Shown here piece by piece: positions 6,594 to 13,344 of a stretch of DNA of 18,939 nt. Location of the stretch: assembly GCA_900549025.1 (NCBI GenBank), contig URMZ01000032.1, forward strand, positions 1-18,939, written 5' to 3'. The notes under the pieces were generated by a model. The model did not search any database. It saw only the letters and a program-made list of their open reading frames with translations, and was not told the origin of the DNA. Origin of the DNA: an uncultured Collinsella sp. (GTDB lineage Bacteria; Actinomycetota; Coriobacteriia; Coriobacteriales; Coriobacteriaceae). The stretch's first letter is position 1, and every line of letters starts with the position of its first letter. The position numbers and the translations under genes are program-made.

Positions 6594-8375
6594 TTAGAGG
6601 CGAGCGAGGTCATAGGCTTGGGCGGCTGACTCGCCGGCGCAGATGAGGTTGGTTGTGGCTTCTTGCACACCGAGCGCCCGGTCAAGGTCCATGGGCTTGC
6701 GGCAGATCGGAAGCACCAAGTCGATGCCCTGCACACACACCGCATCCAGGTTGTCAGCGCGACCGCCCACGACGGCGACCACCGGCTTGCCATATCGCTT
6801 CGCACGACGGGCCACGCCCACCGGTGCCTTTCCAGCGGCGGACTGCTCATCCATGTTGCCCTCGCCCGTTATGACCAGGTCGGCATCGCGCACGCGCTCG
6901 TCAAACCCAATCAGATCGAGCACCGTCTCCACGCCCGAGCGTAGCTCGGCACCAAGCGCCAGCAACGCCGCGCCCAAGCCACCTGCCGCGCCCGCGCCAG
7001 GCACGCCGAGCACCGATCCAAATGTCCGCGCGCCCTCGGGCACACGCAATAACCCCTGCTCACGCGCCTCGACAATCGCCGCATCGAGCAGGCGGCCGTA
7101 GCCGACCATCCAGCTGTCGTACCTGCTCAGCGCCGCGGCATCATCCGTCGGTAGGCCCTTCTGCCCGCCAAACACCGCCAGTGCGCCTCGACGCCCCACG
7201 AGCGGATTCTCGACATCCGAAAGCACAACGATACGAGCGCCATCCAAAGCCTGCAGCGCGGGCGCCAAATCAACGCTCGCCACCCGCTCAAGGCCGGCAA
7301 GACCGGGGGCGACATCGCAGCTCTGATCATCGACCACACGCGCGCCCAGCGCCTGCAGCATGCCGGCGCCGCCGTCGTTGGTGGCACTGCCGCCCAAGCC
7401 AATATAGATAGTCTTTGCACCCGCGCGAACCGCATGAAGCATCAGTTCGCCCACGCCATAGGTTGTGGCCGCCAACGCCGCCGACTCCGTGCAAGGCGAA
7501 TACCCAATACCCGCCGCCCCGGCCATCTCAATTGCAGCCGACTCGCGCTCGCCGTCCACCAGTATCCGGGCAGACACGCGGTCGCCCAAGGGCCCTGCGA
7601 CCTCGCAGGTTGAGAGCTCGCCACCGCAGGTGGCAACGGCATCGAGCGTTCCCTCGCCACCATCTGCCAGCGGCAATGTGCACACCTCGGCATCGGGCCA
7701 CACACGGCGCACACCTTCGGCAACCGCCGCCTCCGCCTGCGCGCTCGAAACGCTGCCCTTAAAGGAATCAATCGCCAACAGCACACGGCGGGGCCGGCGG
7801 CACGCAGGACCAAAGTCAACCGCCGTGCCAGCATCTTCACCGGCACCTGCAAGCGCTGCGGCATGAGCGGTGTGCGCTTCAAGATCGGCCCCACAACCGC
7901 AATCAGCGCCGCCCGCTCCGCGCAGACCGCCAAAATAGCTACTCAGCAGCTCGCGGCATTCATCCGCCAGTACGCCGGCGGTCACATTGAACCGATGATT
8001 CAGGCGCGAGTCGGCATTCAGGTCATACAGCGAACCCAGCGCGCCCGCCTTGGCATCAGCCGCGCCATACACGCAGCGCCCCACGCGCGCGTTAACCATA
8101 AGCCCCGCACACATGCAGCATGGCTCGAGCGTCACGTAGACCGTGCAATCGGAAAGGCGCCAGCGGCCAAGCGCCTGGGCAGCGGCGCACACGGCCGCAA
8201 ACTCGGCATGAGCCGAAGGATCCTGATCGAGCTCGCGCCGATTGTGCGCCCGCGCGACGATCTCACCGTCGCGCACTACCACGGCACCAATGGGGACTTC
8301 GCCCACTGCCGCGGCGGCGCGCGCCTCGGCCAGCGCCTCGCGCATGAACTTCTCGTCGATTTCGGTGATCGTCAT
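6594..8375 (-). CDS. TadA tRNA adenosine deaminase fused to glycerate kinase
   Basis: A 593-residue two-domain protein. Residues 1-152 are a complete TadA: zinc ligand H56 and catalytic E58 in AHAEFAA, and PCCMC with ligands C86 and C89. TadA converts A34 to inosine in tRNA-Arg(ACG). Residues 153-196 are an Ala/Gly-rich linker. Residues 197-593 are a full-length class-II-type glycerate kinase (GlxK/GarK family) with AIDSFKGS (201-208), LADGGEGT (236-243), GLGGSATNDGG (327-336) and TGEGNMDEQS (503-512). It should phosphorylate glycerate to 2-phosphoglycerate. Both domains look intact and in one frame. I chose ATG 8373-8375, preceded by GGGAAGG. A GTG at 8424-8426 is in frame but lacks a ribosome site and abuts the divergent tRNA gene. 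TadA activity rests on motifs only. Confidence 0.9.
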   Translation of the reverse strand: MTITEIDEKFMREALAEARAAAAVGEVPIGAVVVRDGEIVARAHNRRELDQDPSAHAEFAAVCAAAQALGRWRLSDCTVYVTLEPCCMCAGLMVNARVGRCVYGAADAKAGALGSLYDLNADSRLNHRFNVTAGVLADECRELLSSYFGGLRGAGGADCGCGADLEAHTAHAAALAGAGEDAGTAVDFGPACRRPRRVLLAIDSFKGSVSSAQAEAAVAEGVRRVWPDAEVCTLPLADGGEGTLDAVATCGGELSTCEVAGPLGDRVSARILVDGERESAAIEMAGAAGIGYSPCTESAALAATTYGVGELMLHAVRAGAKTIYIGLGGSATNDGGAGMLQALGARVVDDQSCDVAPGLAGLERVASVDLAPALQALDGARIVVLSDVENPLVGRRGALAVFGGQKGLPTDDAAALSRYDSWMVGYGRLLDAAIVEAREQGLLRVPEGARTFGSVLGVPGAGAAGGLGAALLALGAELRSGVETVLDLIGFDERVRDADLVITGEGNMDEQSAAGKAPVGVARRAKRYGKPVVAVVGGRADNLDAVCVQGIDLVLPICRKPMDLDRALGVQEATTNLICAGESAAQAYDLARL

Positions 8376-8390
8376 CGTTCGCCTTCCCTG

Positions 8391-8416
8391 TTGCAAATTC
8401 AAAACGATGCTATCAT
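8391..8416 (+). promoter_or_regulatory. Candidate promoter of the tRNA-Ser gene
   Basis: TTGCAA (8391-8396) and TATCAT (8411-8416) precede the tRNA by 10 bp. The spacer is only 14 bp, so the -35 assignment is doubtful. A CTGTTG hexamer (8388-8393) gives 17 bp. The site overlaps the leader of the divergent TadA fusion gene. Confidence 0.35.
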
Positions 8417-8426
8417 TACGACTCAC

Positions 8427-8516
8427 GGAGAGATGGCAGAGCGGTTGAATGCGGCGGTCTTGAAAACCGTTGAGCGCGAGAGCGTTCCGGGGGTTCGAAT
8501 CCCCCTCTCTCCGCCA
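8427..8516 (+). tRNA. tRNA-Ser (UGA anticodon)
   Basis: The 7-bp acceptor stem GGAGAGA (8427-8433) pairs with TCTCTCC (8506-8512), followed by discriminator G8513 and an encoded CCA (8514-8516). The anticodon loop CTTGAAA (8459-8465) presents TGA at 8461-8463. A long variable arm and a T arm with GGGGG-TTCGAAT-CCCCC mark a class II serine tRNA. It reads UCA codons and, by wobble, UCG. It is wedged between two genes on the other strand, and no terminator is visible before the convergent tetR-like gene 4 bp away. Confidence 0.97.
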
Positions 8517-8519
8517 CTC

Positions 8520-9116
8520 CTAGTTATGCACCGGTGTCATGGTCCGCTCAAACAGCGCATCGACCACGTCGGCTATCTCAGGTCGACGCTCAAGATCGTG
8601 GCCTGATTCCCACCATATCGTGAAAAGACGAATAATACCGCCGGCGACAAACTCGGACGTCGTCTCGAGTGACACGGGGGCCAGGGCATCCTCGGCAAGC
8701 ACGTTCATCACACGCTCGCGGATGGAGCGGGCAATGCGGTCGCAAATAACGTTGGTCAACATACCCGACATGCTGCTTGCCAAAATGTTATCCATGAGCC
8801 GCTCGTGCGCCAGAATCAAATCCATGGCATCGTCCAAAATCGCGTGCCGAAGCGCGCGCACGTCCTCGGCAGATACCGCGCCGGCCTCATCGGGCTGTTT
8901 TTGCGGCAAGCCCGACATGAGCTCATCGATATAAAAGGCAAAGTAATCGTTCTTGTCGCGAAAGTGCTTGTAGAACGTCGTGCGGCGAATCATGGCCCGG
9001 TCGCACAGCATGGCGACCGTCAGGTCCTCAAACCGATGCTCCTCGAGAAGCTCGGTAAAGGCATCGAACAGGGCGCGGTAGGTTTTCTTGATGCGAAGGT
9101 CCACTGGTATCGCCAT
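8520..9116 (-). CDS. TetR/AcrR-family transcriptional regulator
   Basis: A 198-residue regulator. The N-terminal DNA-binding domain (about 8-58) has the TetR pattern: FEDLTVAMLCDRAMIRRTTFYKHF places the recognition helix at about 43-52, followed by DKNDYFAFYIDEL. The C-terminal all-helical part (about 65-195) would bind a ligand and dimerise. The layout resembles the DhaS-like, AcrR-type regulators common in Firmicutes and Actinobacteria. ATG 9114-9116 is chosen because homologous proteins start there. Its GAGG touches the start codon, so it may be poorly translated. The open frame continues 87 codons upstream, but that part is low-complexity, overlaps the divergent lemA, and is not believed. 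The gene diverges from lemA across 199 bp that contain a dyad, and lemA or its own gene may be the target. Confidence 0.87.
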   Translation of the reverse strand: MAIPVDLRIKKTYRALFDAFTELLEEHRFEDLTVAMLCDRAMIRRTTFYKHFRDKNDYFAFYIDELMSGLPQKQPDEAGAVSAEDVRALRHAILDDAMDLILAHERLMDNILASSMSGMLTNVICDRIARSIRERVMNVLAEDALAPVSLETTSEFVAGGIIRLFTIWWESGHDLERRPEIADVVDALFERTMTPVHN

Positions 9117-9208
9117 CCTCAGGACAAAGACAACACTCGTCAATCTGTCGCATATCTTACACCTGTACCTCGCGCGCTTTGCCCCGGTGCCAACCCCGCC
9201 GAAAACAC

Positions 9209-9243
9209 AACGCTTACCGGAAAGTTCGGCACGGTAAAACGTT
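9209..9243. promoter_or_regulatory. Dyad in the tetR-lemA intergenic region, possible operator
   Basis: AACGCTTACCG (9209-9219) and CGGTAAAACGTT (9232-9243) form an imperfect inverted repeat around 12 bp. It covers the -35 and spacer of the lemA promoter. TetR regulators often bind dyads between their own gene and a divergent target, so this is a reasonable operator candidate but unproven. Confidence 0.4.
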
Positions 9244-9254
9244 GCGGGTATACT
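9225..9254 (+). promoter_or_regulatory. Promoter of lemA
   Basis: TATACT (9249-9254) is a strong -10, with a weak TTCGGC (9225-9230) 18 bp upstream. Initiation near 9261 gives a leader of about 55 nt. Confidence 0.5.
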
Positions 9255-9315
9255 AGTAGCGTTATACCAACGGCAGCTGGCGCATGCCGCCGCGGCCATT
9301 CGAAACGGAGACATC

Positions 9316-9867
9316 ATGATTACCGTCATCATCGGCATCGTTGTTGTCATTGTGATTGTCTGCGCCATCGCCGGCATCTACAACAACATGGTCACCAAGC
9401 GTAACCGCATCGATAACGCCTGGCAGAACATCGATACGCAGCTGCAGCGCCGTAACGACCTGATCCCCAACCTGGTCGAAACCGTCAAGGGCTACGCCAA
9501 GCACGAGCAGGAGACGCTCTCCGCCGTGATCAGCGCGCGTAACACCGCCGTCAAGGCCACCACGCCCGAGGCCAAGATGGAAGCCGACAACGTGCTGACC
9601 GGCGCACTGCGCCAGCTCTTCGCTGTGGCCGAGGCCTATCCCGATCTTAAGGCAAACACCAACTTTACGCAGCTGCAGGCATCGCTCGAGGACACCGAGA
9701 ACAAGATTAGCTATGCACGCCAGAGCTACAACGACTGCGTGCTCAGCTACAACAACGCCATTCAGACGTTCCCGGCTGTCATCTTTGCTGGCATCTTCCA
9801 GTTTAAGGAGCGCCAGGGCTTCGAGGCCGCTGAAGCAGCCCGCCAGGCCCCGACCGTCAAGTTCTAG
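9316..9867 (+). CDS. lemA: LemA-family membrane-anchored protein
   Basis: A 183-residue LemA protein. An N-terminal hydrophobic helix (about 2-22) anchors it in the membrane, and the rest is a helical bundle. The family hallmark YNNMVTKRNRIDNAWQNIDT (22-41) and QRRNDLIPNLVETVKGYAKHE (44-64) are fully conserved, and the C-terminal FPAVIFAGIFQF segment is typical. Its length matches the family norm of about 180-190. The biochemical function of LemA is not settled. In Gram-positives it often neighbours a TPM-domain (YgcG-like) gene, which is absent here, so this copy is a single-gene unit with its own promoter and terminator. ATG 9316 has GGAG 5 nt upstream. Confidence 0.95.
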   Translation: MITVIIGIVVVIVIVCAIAGIYNNMVTKRNRIDNAWQNIDTQLQRRNDLIPNLVETVKGYAKHEQETLSAVISARNTAVKATTPEAKMEADNVLTGALRQLFAVAEAYPDLKANTNFTQLQASLEDTENKISYARQSYNDCVLSYNNAIQTFPAVIFAGIFQFKERQGFEAAEAARQAPTVKF

Positions 9868-9904
9868 TAGTTTGACAGCGCATCCTTAATCGACCAAATG
9901 CATA

Positions 9905-9949
9905 AACCGCCCCGTCGAATGCATACTTCGACGGGGCGGTTTCCTTTTT
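9905..9949 (+). terminator. Intrinsic terminator of lemA
   Basis: A 15-bp perfect stem (9905-9919 with 9927-9941) has a 7-nt loop and is followed by TTTCCTTTTT. It lies 37 bp after the lemA stop. Confidence 0.93.
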
Positions 9950-9973
9950 CGCGAAGGTCCCCCTCTAAGCGTC

Positions 9974-10174
9974 GTGCATTTTTAGGAGTATTCAACATAA
10001 CCAAGGGCTTCGGGCGCCACGACAAATGCCAAAGACCGCGAATATCCCTGCAAATCAAACGCTGTCAGCCCGTAACCCCACCCATCATTCGTAGAAAACA
10101 TCGAGAACTCCCGATTTTTTGCCCGAAGCCGGTATGCAGGGGCCTTCGATTGCAGAATACTCGCAAAAATGCAC
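9974..10174. repeat. 201-bp intergenic element with 20-bp inverted ends
   Basis: The termini at 9974-9993 and 10155-10174 are inverted copies matching at 18 of 20 positions (GTGCATTTTT ... GAGTATTC type). A second, perfect 10-bp inverted pair, GGCTTCGGGC (10006-10015) and GCCCGAAGCC (10121-10130), is nested inside. The triplet GTC lies directly outside both ends (9971-9973 and 10175-10177), which could be a short target duplication or chance. No gene is supported inside. It fits a miniature inverted-repeat element or a large structured RNA. Confidence 0.55.
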
Positions 10175-10207
10175 GTCGCCACCGCCCCCACATGGCGCGA
10201 AGCAAAA

Positions 10208-10324
10208 CAAAAGGGCGACCTTCCTTTCCGGCGCACTCCGCAGGACGAAAGAACCTCCGCCGCACAAAGTGCGCAGCGGAGGTTCTTTCATGTCCGAGGA
10301 CGCGCCGGAAAGGAAGGTCGCCCT
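10208..10324 (-). terminator. Oversized nested hairpin terminator of ilvE
   Basis: The outer arms 10212-10234 and 10302-10324 pair perfectly over 23 bp. After a partly paired 12/12-nt interval, inner arms 10247-10260 and 10276-10289 pair over 14 bp, and CGCAC/GTGCG closes an AAA loop at 10266-10268. On the minus strand the 113-nt structure is followed by TTTTGTTTTG, as for an intrinsic terminator, and it starts 23 bp beyond the ilvE stop. The inner hairpin alone would suffice, so the outer arms look like an addition. Confidence 0.75.
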
Positions 10325-10346
10325 CGGGCCGGACAGCTAAGACAGC

Positions 10347-11399
10347 TTACGCGACGGTGTAAACCCAGTTGTGCTTGTCCTCGACAGCACCAGACTGGAT
10401 ACCAGTCAGGGTCTCGCGGAGCTTCTTCATCACAGGGCCAATCTCGGTGTAGCCAGCCGGGAAGGTCACAGTCTCGTCGGCGCCGTAAACCTTGTTGTCG
10501 ATCTCGCCAACCGGGGAGATGACGGCAGCGGTGCCGCACAGGCCGCACTCCACAAAGGTGCCGGCCTTGACCTCGGCCCACTCGACGGGACGCTGGTCGA
10601 CGGTCATGCCCAGGTCCTGAGCAACCTGAACGAGCGAACGACGGGTGATAGAGGGCAGGATGGAGTCGGTGTGCGACTGAGGAACGACGAGGGTGCCGTC
10701 CTCCTTCACGAACAGGACGTTGGCGCCACCGGTCTCCTCGACATAGGTGCGGGACTCGGAGTCGAGATACAGGTTCTCGGCATAGCCCTCGCGATGGGCC
10801 TCCATCGTGGGCTTAAGGGACATGGCGTAGTTGAGGCCGGCCTTGATGTTGCCGGTGCCGTGCGGTGCGGCACGGTCATACTCGGAAACGCGCAGCTTGA
10901 CGGGCTTGAGGCCACCCTTAAAGTACGGACCGACCGGGGTCACGAGAATGCGGAACGTGTACTCAGGAGCGGGAGCCACGCCGATCACGTCACCGGAGCC
11001 GATCATAAACGGACGCACGTACAGGGTCGCGCCGGAGCCGAAGGGCGGAACCCAGGCGGCGTTGGCAGAAACGACCTGCTTGACGGCCTCAACGAACTTG
11101 TCCTTGGGGAACGGGGGCATCTCGAGGCGCTGGGCAGAGTTATACATACGCTCAGCGTTCATGTCGGGACGGAAGCAGACGATGCTGCCGTCCTCGGCGG
11201 TGTAGGCCTTCAGGCCCTCAAAGACCTCCTGGCAGTAATGGAAGATACCGCCGCACTCGGAGACATGCAGGGTGTGGTCGGTGGTCAGGCCGCCCTCGTC
11301 CCACTCGCCATCCTTCCAATGAGCCTCGTAGCTGTAATCGGTCTTCATGTAGCCAAAGCCGAGGCTACCCCAATCGATATCCTTCTTCTCGACAGTCAT
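10347..11399 (-). CDS. ilvE: Branched-chain amino acid aminotransferase
   Basis: A 350-residue PLP enzyme of fold type IV that transfers the amino group between glutamate and the 2-oxo acids of leucine, isoleucine and valine, the last step of their synthesis. FRPDMNAERMYNSAQRL (76-92), GTGNIKAGLNYA with the Schiff-base lysine K186, and EETGGANV (221-228) identify it. It belongs to the longer subgroup shared by actinobacteria and eukaryotes. ATG 11397-11399 is chosen because AGGAG lies 6 nt upstream. The open frame continues about 50 codons to a GTG at 11549, but that part is Arg-rich and unlike the family. It is a single gene with a long leader and its own terminator. No T-box or Leu/Ile/Val-run attenuator is visible. 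Confidence 0.95.
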   Translation of the reverse strand: MTVEKKDIDWGSLGFGYMKTDYSYEAHWKDGEWDEGGLTTDHTLHVSECGGIFHYCQEVFEGLKAYTAEDGSIVCFRPDMNAERMYNSAQRLEMPPFPKDKFVEAVKQVVSANAAWVPPFGSGATLYVRPFMIGSGDVIGVAPAPEYTFRILVTPVGPYFKGGLKPVKLRVSEYDRAAPHGTGNIKAGLNYAMSLKPTMEAHREGYAENLYLDSESRTYVEETGGANVLFVKEDGTLVVPQSHTDSILPSITRRSLVQVAQDLGMTVDQRPVEWAEVKAGTFVECGLCGTAAVISPVGEIDNKVYGADETVTFPAGYTEIGPVMKKLRETLTGIQSGAVEDKHNWVYTVA

Positions 11400-11552
11400 A
11401 TGTCGCTCCTTACATACACAGTTGCATACTCGCGAACCCGTACGCAAGGACCGAGACCGGCCGCGTCGCAACGTCGCACGCCCAGAGCGTAGAGCCGGAC
11501 GGGACACGCGAACAGCATCAAAGCCGATGGCACGTCGATTCGCATGCACGAG

Positions 11553-11581
11553 ATTGTACTCCGCACGCGCGTCGGATAAAA
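11553..11581 (-). promoter_or_regulatory. Promoter of ilvE with a long leader
   Basis: TACAAT (11553-11558) on the minus strand is a near-consensus -10, with TTTTAT (11576-11581) 17 bp upstream. Initiation near 11546 gives a leader of about 147 nt. The -35 lies inside GGATAAAACGTTT (11574-11586), a motif found again at 18197-18209, which may be a regulator site. Confidence 0.5.
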
Positions 11582-11622
11582 CGTTTTTCTTTAACTAACT
11601 AAAGTATTTTCATTTGATCGAA

Positions 11623-11660
11623 GCTAAAGAGGCCCGCCACCGTAAGCGGTGACGGGCCTC
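11623..11660 (-). terminator. Intrinsic terminator of the DedA-family gene
   Basis: Arms 11629-11642 and 11647-11660 pair over 14 bp with one mismatch around a 4-nt loop. The minus strand continues TTTAGC. It lies 37 bp after the stop of the DedA gene and upstream of the ilvE promoter. Confidence 0.75.
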
Positions 11661-11697
11661 AACTGTACGGTCTGCGCGCTGGCTCGAGCTAGGCGTT

Positions 11698-12336
11698 CTA
11701 TTTGCCCAGCTTGGCCTTAACCAGACCGACCACGGTCGGGATGATCGACACGGCAACGATGCCGATAATCAGCAGCTCAAAGTGCTCCTGCACAAAGGGA
11801 ATGCCGCCAAAGAAGTAGCCCAGCAGCGTAAAGACCGTCGACCAGGTAATGCCGCCCAGCACGTTAAAGACGACAAAGTTGCGCCAGTGCATGCCGCCCA
11901 TGCCAGCGATAAAGGGCACAAAGGTGCGGATAAACGGGAAGAAGCGACCCAGGAAGATGGCCAGGTGACCCCACTTGTCCAAGAAGTCCTCGGACTTTTT
12001 GATGCGCTCGGGCGTCATGGCCTTGACCTTGCCCGAAGCGATGATCTTGCGGCCAAAGAAGTGACCAATCATATAGTTGCACTGATCGCCCAAAATGGCA
12101 GCGGCCCATGCGGTGGCCAGAAGCGCCACGATGTTAAAGCCGCCGTTGTGGGCAAAGAAACCCGAGGCGAACAGCAGCGAATCACCGGGAAGGAACGGGA
12201 AGAACACCACGCCCGTCTCGATAAAGATGATCAGGAACACGCAGCCGTAGGCCATAAGCGGGCCGGCGGCGATCCAGCTGGCAATCGCGGTGCGCGGGTC
12301 TTTGAGCAGCTCGGCGATAAAATTAATGAAACCCAT
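11698..12336 (-). CDS. DedA-family (VTT/SNARE-associated) membrane protein
   Basis: A 212-residue integral membrane protein. Hydrophobic segments lie at about 28-46, 52-85, 125-145, 155-178 and 185-205. Family motifs are an acidic residue in FIETGVVFF (E40), the re-entrant FLPGDSL (48-54) and GRFFPFIRTFVPFIAG (130-145) with its conserved arginines. DedA proteins are half-type transporters, some acting as undecaprenyl-phosphate or phospholipid flippases (for example DedA/UptA) and affecting envelope stress and antimicrobial-peptide resistance. Which lipid this one handles cannot be told. ATG 12334-12336 has AGAGG about 10 nt upstream. The 28 extra codons before it are Arg-rich and are rejected. 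It is a monocistronic gene. Confidence 0.93.
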   Translation of the reverse strand: MGFINFIAELLKDPRTAIASWIAAGPLMAYGCVFLIIFIETGVVFFPFLPGDSLLFASGFFAHNGGFNIVALLATAWAAAILGDQCNYMIGHFFGRKIIASGKVKAMTPERIKKSEDFLDKWGHLAIFLGRFFPFIRTFVPFIAGMGGMHWRNFVVFNVLGGITWSTVFTLLGYFFGGIPFVQEHFELLIIGIVAVSIIPTVVGLVKAKLGK

Positions 12337-12382
12337 GAAGTAAAACCTCTCAGTTGTGGGCGCGGATACATCCAAGTTGACC

Positions 12383-12388
12383 AGTATA
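12383..12388 (-). promoter_or_regulatory. Candidate -10 of the DedA-family gene
   Basis: TATACT on the minus strand lies 47 bp before the start codon. The nearest -35-like hexamer (TTGCGC) is 20 bp upstream, so only the -10 is offered. Confidence 0.35.
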
Positions 12389-12512
12389 CGGTTGCGGCGT
12401 CCCCTCGTGCGCAACCCCACAAAAGCATGACTCCATTACCAGCAAGTTTGCATAACTGACACCTGTCGCGCAATGCCGCCAAGATTGTCCTTCCTAATCC
12501 CTAGCGAATCGC

Positions 12513-12518
12513 TATACT
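12513..12518 (+). promoter_or_regulatory. Candidate -10 of cysE flanked by direct repeats
   Basis: TATACT lies between two copies of GAATCGC (12506-12512 and 12524-12530, period 18 bp). A weak TTCCTA (12491-12496) is 16 bp upstream. The leader would be about 35-40 nt. Confidence 0.4.
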
Positions 12519-12559
12519 TTATTGAATCGCATTGCCATGGCGCTAAGGGAGGGCGGCCG

Positions 12560-13264
12560 GTGAGCTTTATCAATACCATTCGCGAGGACATCAAGACCGT
12601 CCAAGCGCAGGACCCCGCCGCGCAAAACGGTCTGGTCATCTTCCTTTCCTATCCTGGCCTGCACGCCAAGTGGAACCACGTACCCGAGCATTGGCTCTGG
12701 GAGCACGGCCACCGATCGCTCGCCCGTGTGCTCTCGCAGCTCACCCGTCATATCACCGGCGTCGAGATTCATCCCGCGGCACAGATCGGCAAGCATTTCT
12801 TTATCGACCACGCCATGGGCGTCGTCATCGGCGAGACTACCATTGTGGGCGACAACTGCGTGCTCTACCAGGGCGTCACGCTCGGCGGCACCGGCAACGA
12901 GACCGGCAAACGCCACCCAACGCTCGGCAACAACGTCACCGTGGGCACGGGCGCCAAGGTGCTCGGCAACATCCGCATCGGCAACAACGTCAAGATCGGC
13001 GGCAACTCGGTCGTCGTTAAGGACGTCCCCGACAACTGCACCGTCGTGGGCGTGCCGGGACGCATCATCAAGCGCAACGGCTGCCGTGTGTTCGAGGAGA
13101 GTTTCGACGCCAAGCAGCATCGCGAGTACATGCCCGATGACGCCGCCGAGCAGTCCGCCCTCAACCGCCAGGGCATCACCGAGAATGCCCGCCGCGTCAA
13201 GGAACTCGAGCGAGAGGTGGCCGAGCTCAAGGCCCTCGTCGCCAAGCTCGTGGACGAACGCTAG
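12560..13264 (+). CDS. cysE: Serine O-acetyltransferase
   Basis: A 234-residue left-handed beta-helix acetyltransferase that makes O-acetylserine from serine and acetyl-CoA, the first step of cysteine synthesis. The N-terminal helical part is short (about 1-65, as in the SAT form of Bacillus and plants' minimal enzymes). The hexapeptide-repeat domain (about 68-180) holds the catalytic pair D83-H84 in [13 protein letters not shown] and H119 in GKRHP. The C-terminus (about 200-234) is a charged helix ([17 protein letters not shown]) with coiled-coil pattern, longer than usual. GTG 12560-12562 is the start, with GGGAGG 8 nt before it. The frame opens further upstream but lacks a ribosome site and crosses the predicted promoter. 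No cysK is adjacent. Confidence 0.95.
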   Translation: MSFINTIREDIKTVQAQDPAAQNGLVIFLSYPGLHAKWNHVPEHWLWEHGHRSLARVLSQLTRHITGVEIHPAAQIGKHFFIDHAMGVVIGETTIVGDNCVLYQGVTLGGTGNETGKRHPTLGNNVTVGTGAKVLGNIRIGNNVKIGGNSVVVKDVPDNCTVVGVPGRIIKRNGCRVFEESFDAKQHREYMPDDAAEQSALNRQGITENARRVKELEREVAELKALVAKLVDER

Positions 13265-13302
13265 GAACGCAAGCGGCACAAAACGACATCGGCATCAACG
13301 CA

Positions 13303-13341
13303 AAGGCGCGCCAGGGAATTCATCCCCGGCGCGCCTTATTT
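13303..13341. terminator. Shared bidirectional terminator of cysE and ABC operon 2
   Basis: Arms AAGGCGCGCC (13303-13312) and GGCGCGCCTT (13328-13337) pair over 10 bp, with an inner GGG/CCC. The plus strand continues ATTTGTG and the minus strand TTTGCG. It sits between the convergent cysE and the ABC operon. Confidence 0.75.
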
Positions 13342-13344
13342 GTG

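Noticed and set aside
6220..6646. Open frames of about 116-121 codons on both strands across inverted repeats A to C.
   Set aside because: Both strands are open because of the repeats' symmetry. There is no ribosome site, and the plus-strand frame runs into the end of the TadA-kinase gene.
9117..9377. 87-codon upstream extension of the TetR-type regulator.
   Set aside because: It is low-complexity, overlaps lemA on the other strand and crosses the lemA promoter. The family normally starts at the ATG at 9116.
9982..10236. Minus-strand open frame of 84 codons across the 201-bp intergenic element.
   Set aside because: It starts inside the outer arm of the ilvE terminator hairpin, has no ribosome site, and is explained by the inverted-repeat structure.
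11400..11546. T-box or classical Leu/Ile/Val attenuator in the ilvE leader.
   Set aside because: There is no T-box antiterminator consensus, no terminator hairpin with a U tract and no run of branched-chain codons in the leader.
11400..11549. In-frame N-terminal extension of ilvE starting at GTG 11549.
   Set aside because: The added 50 residues are Arg-rich and unlike any aminotransferase N-terminus, and a clear AGGAG supports the ATG at 11399.
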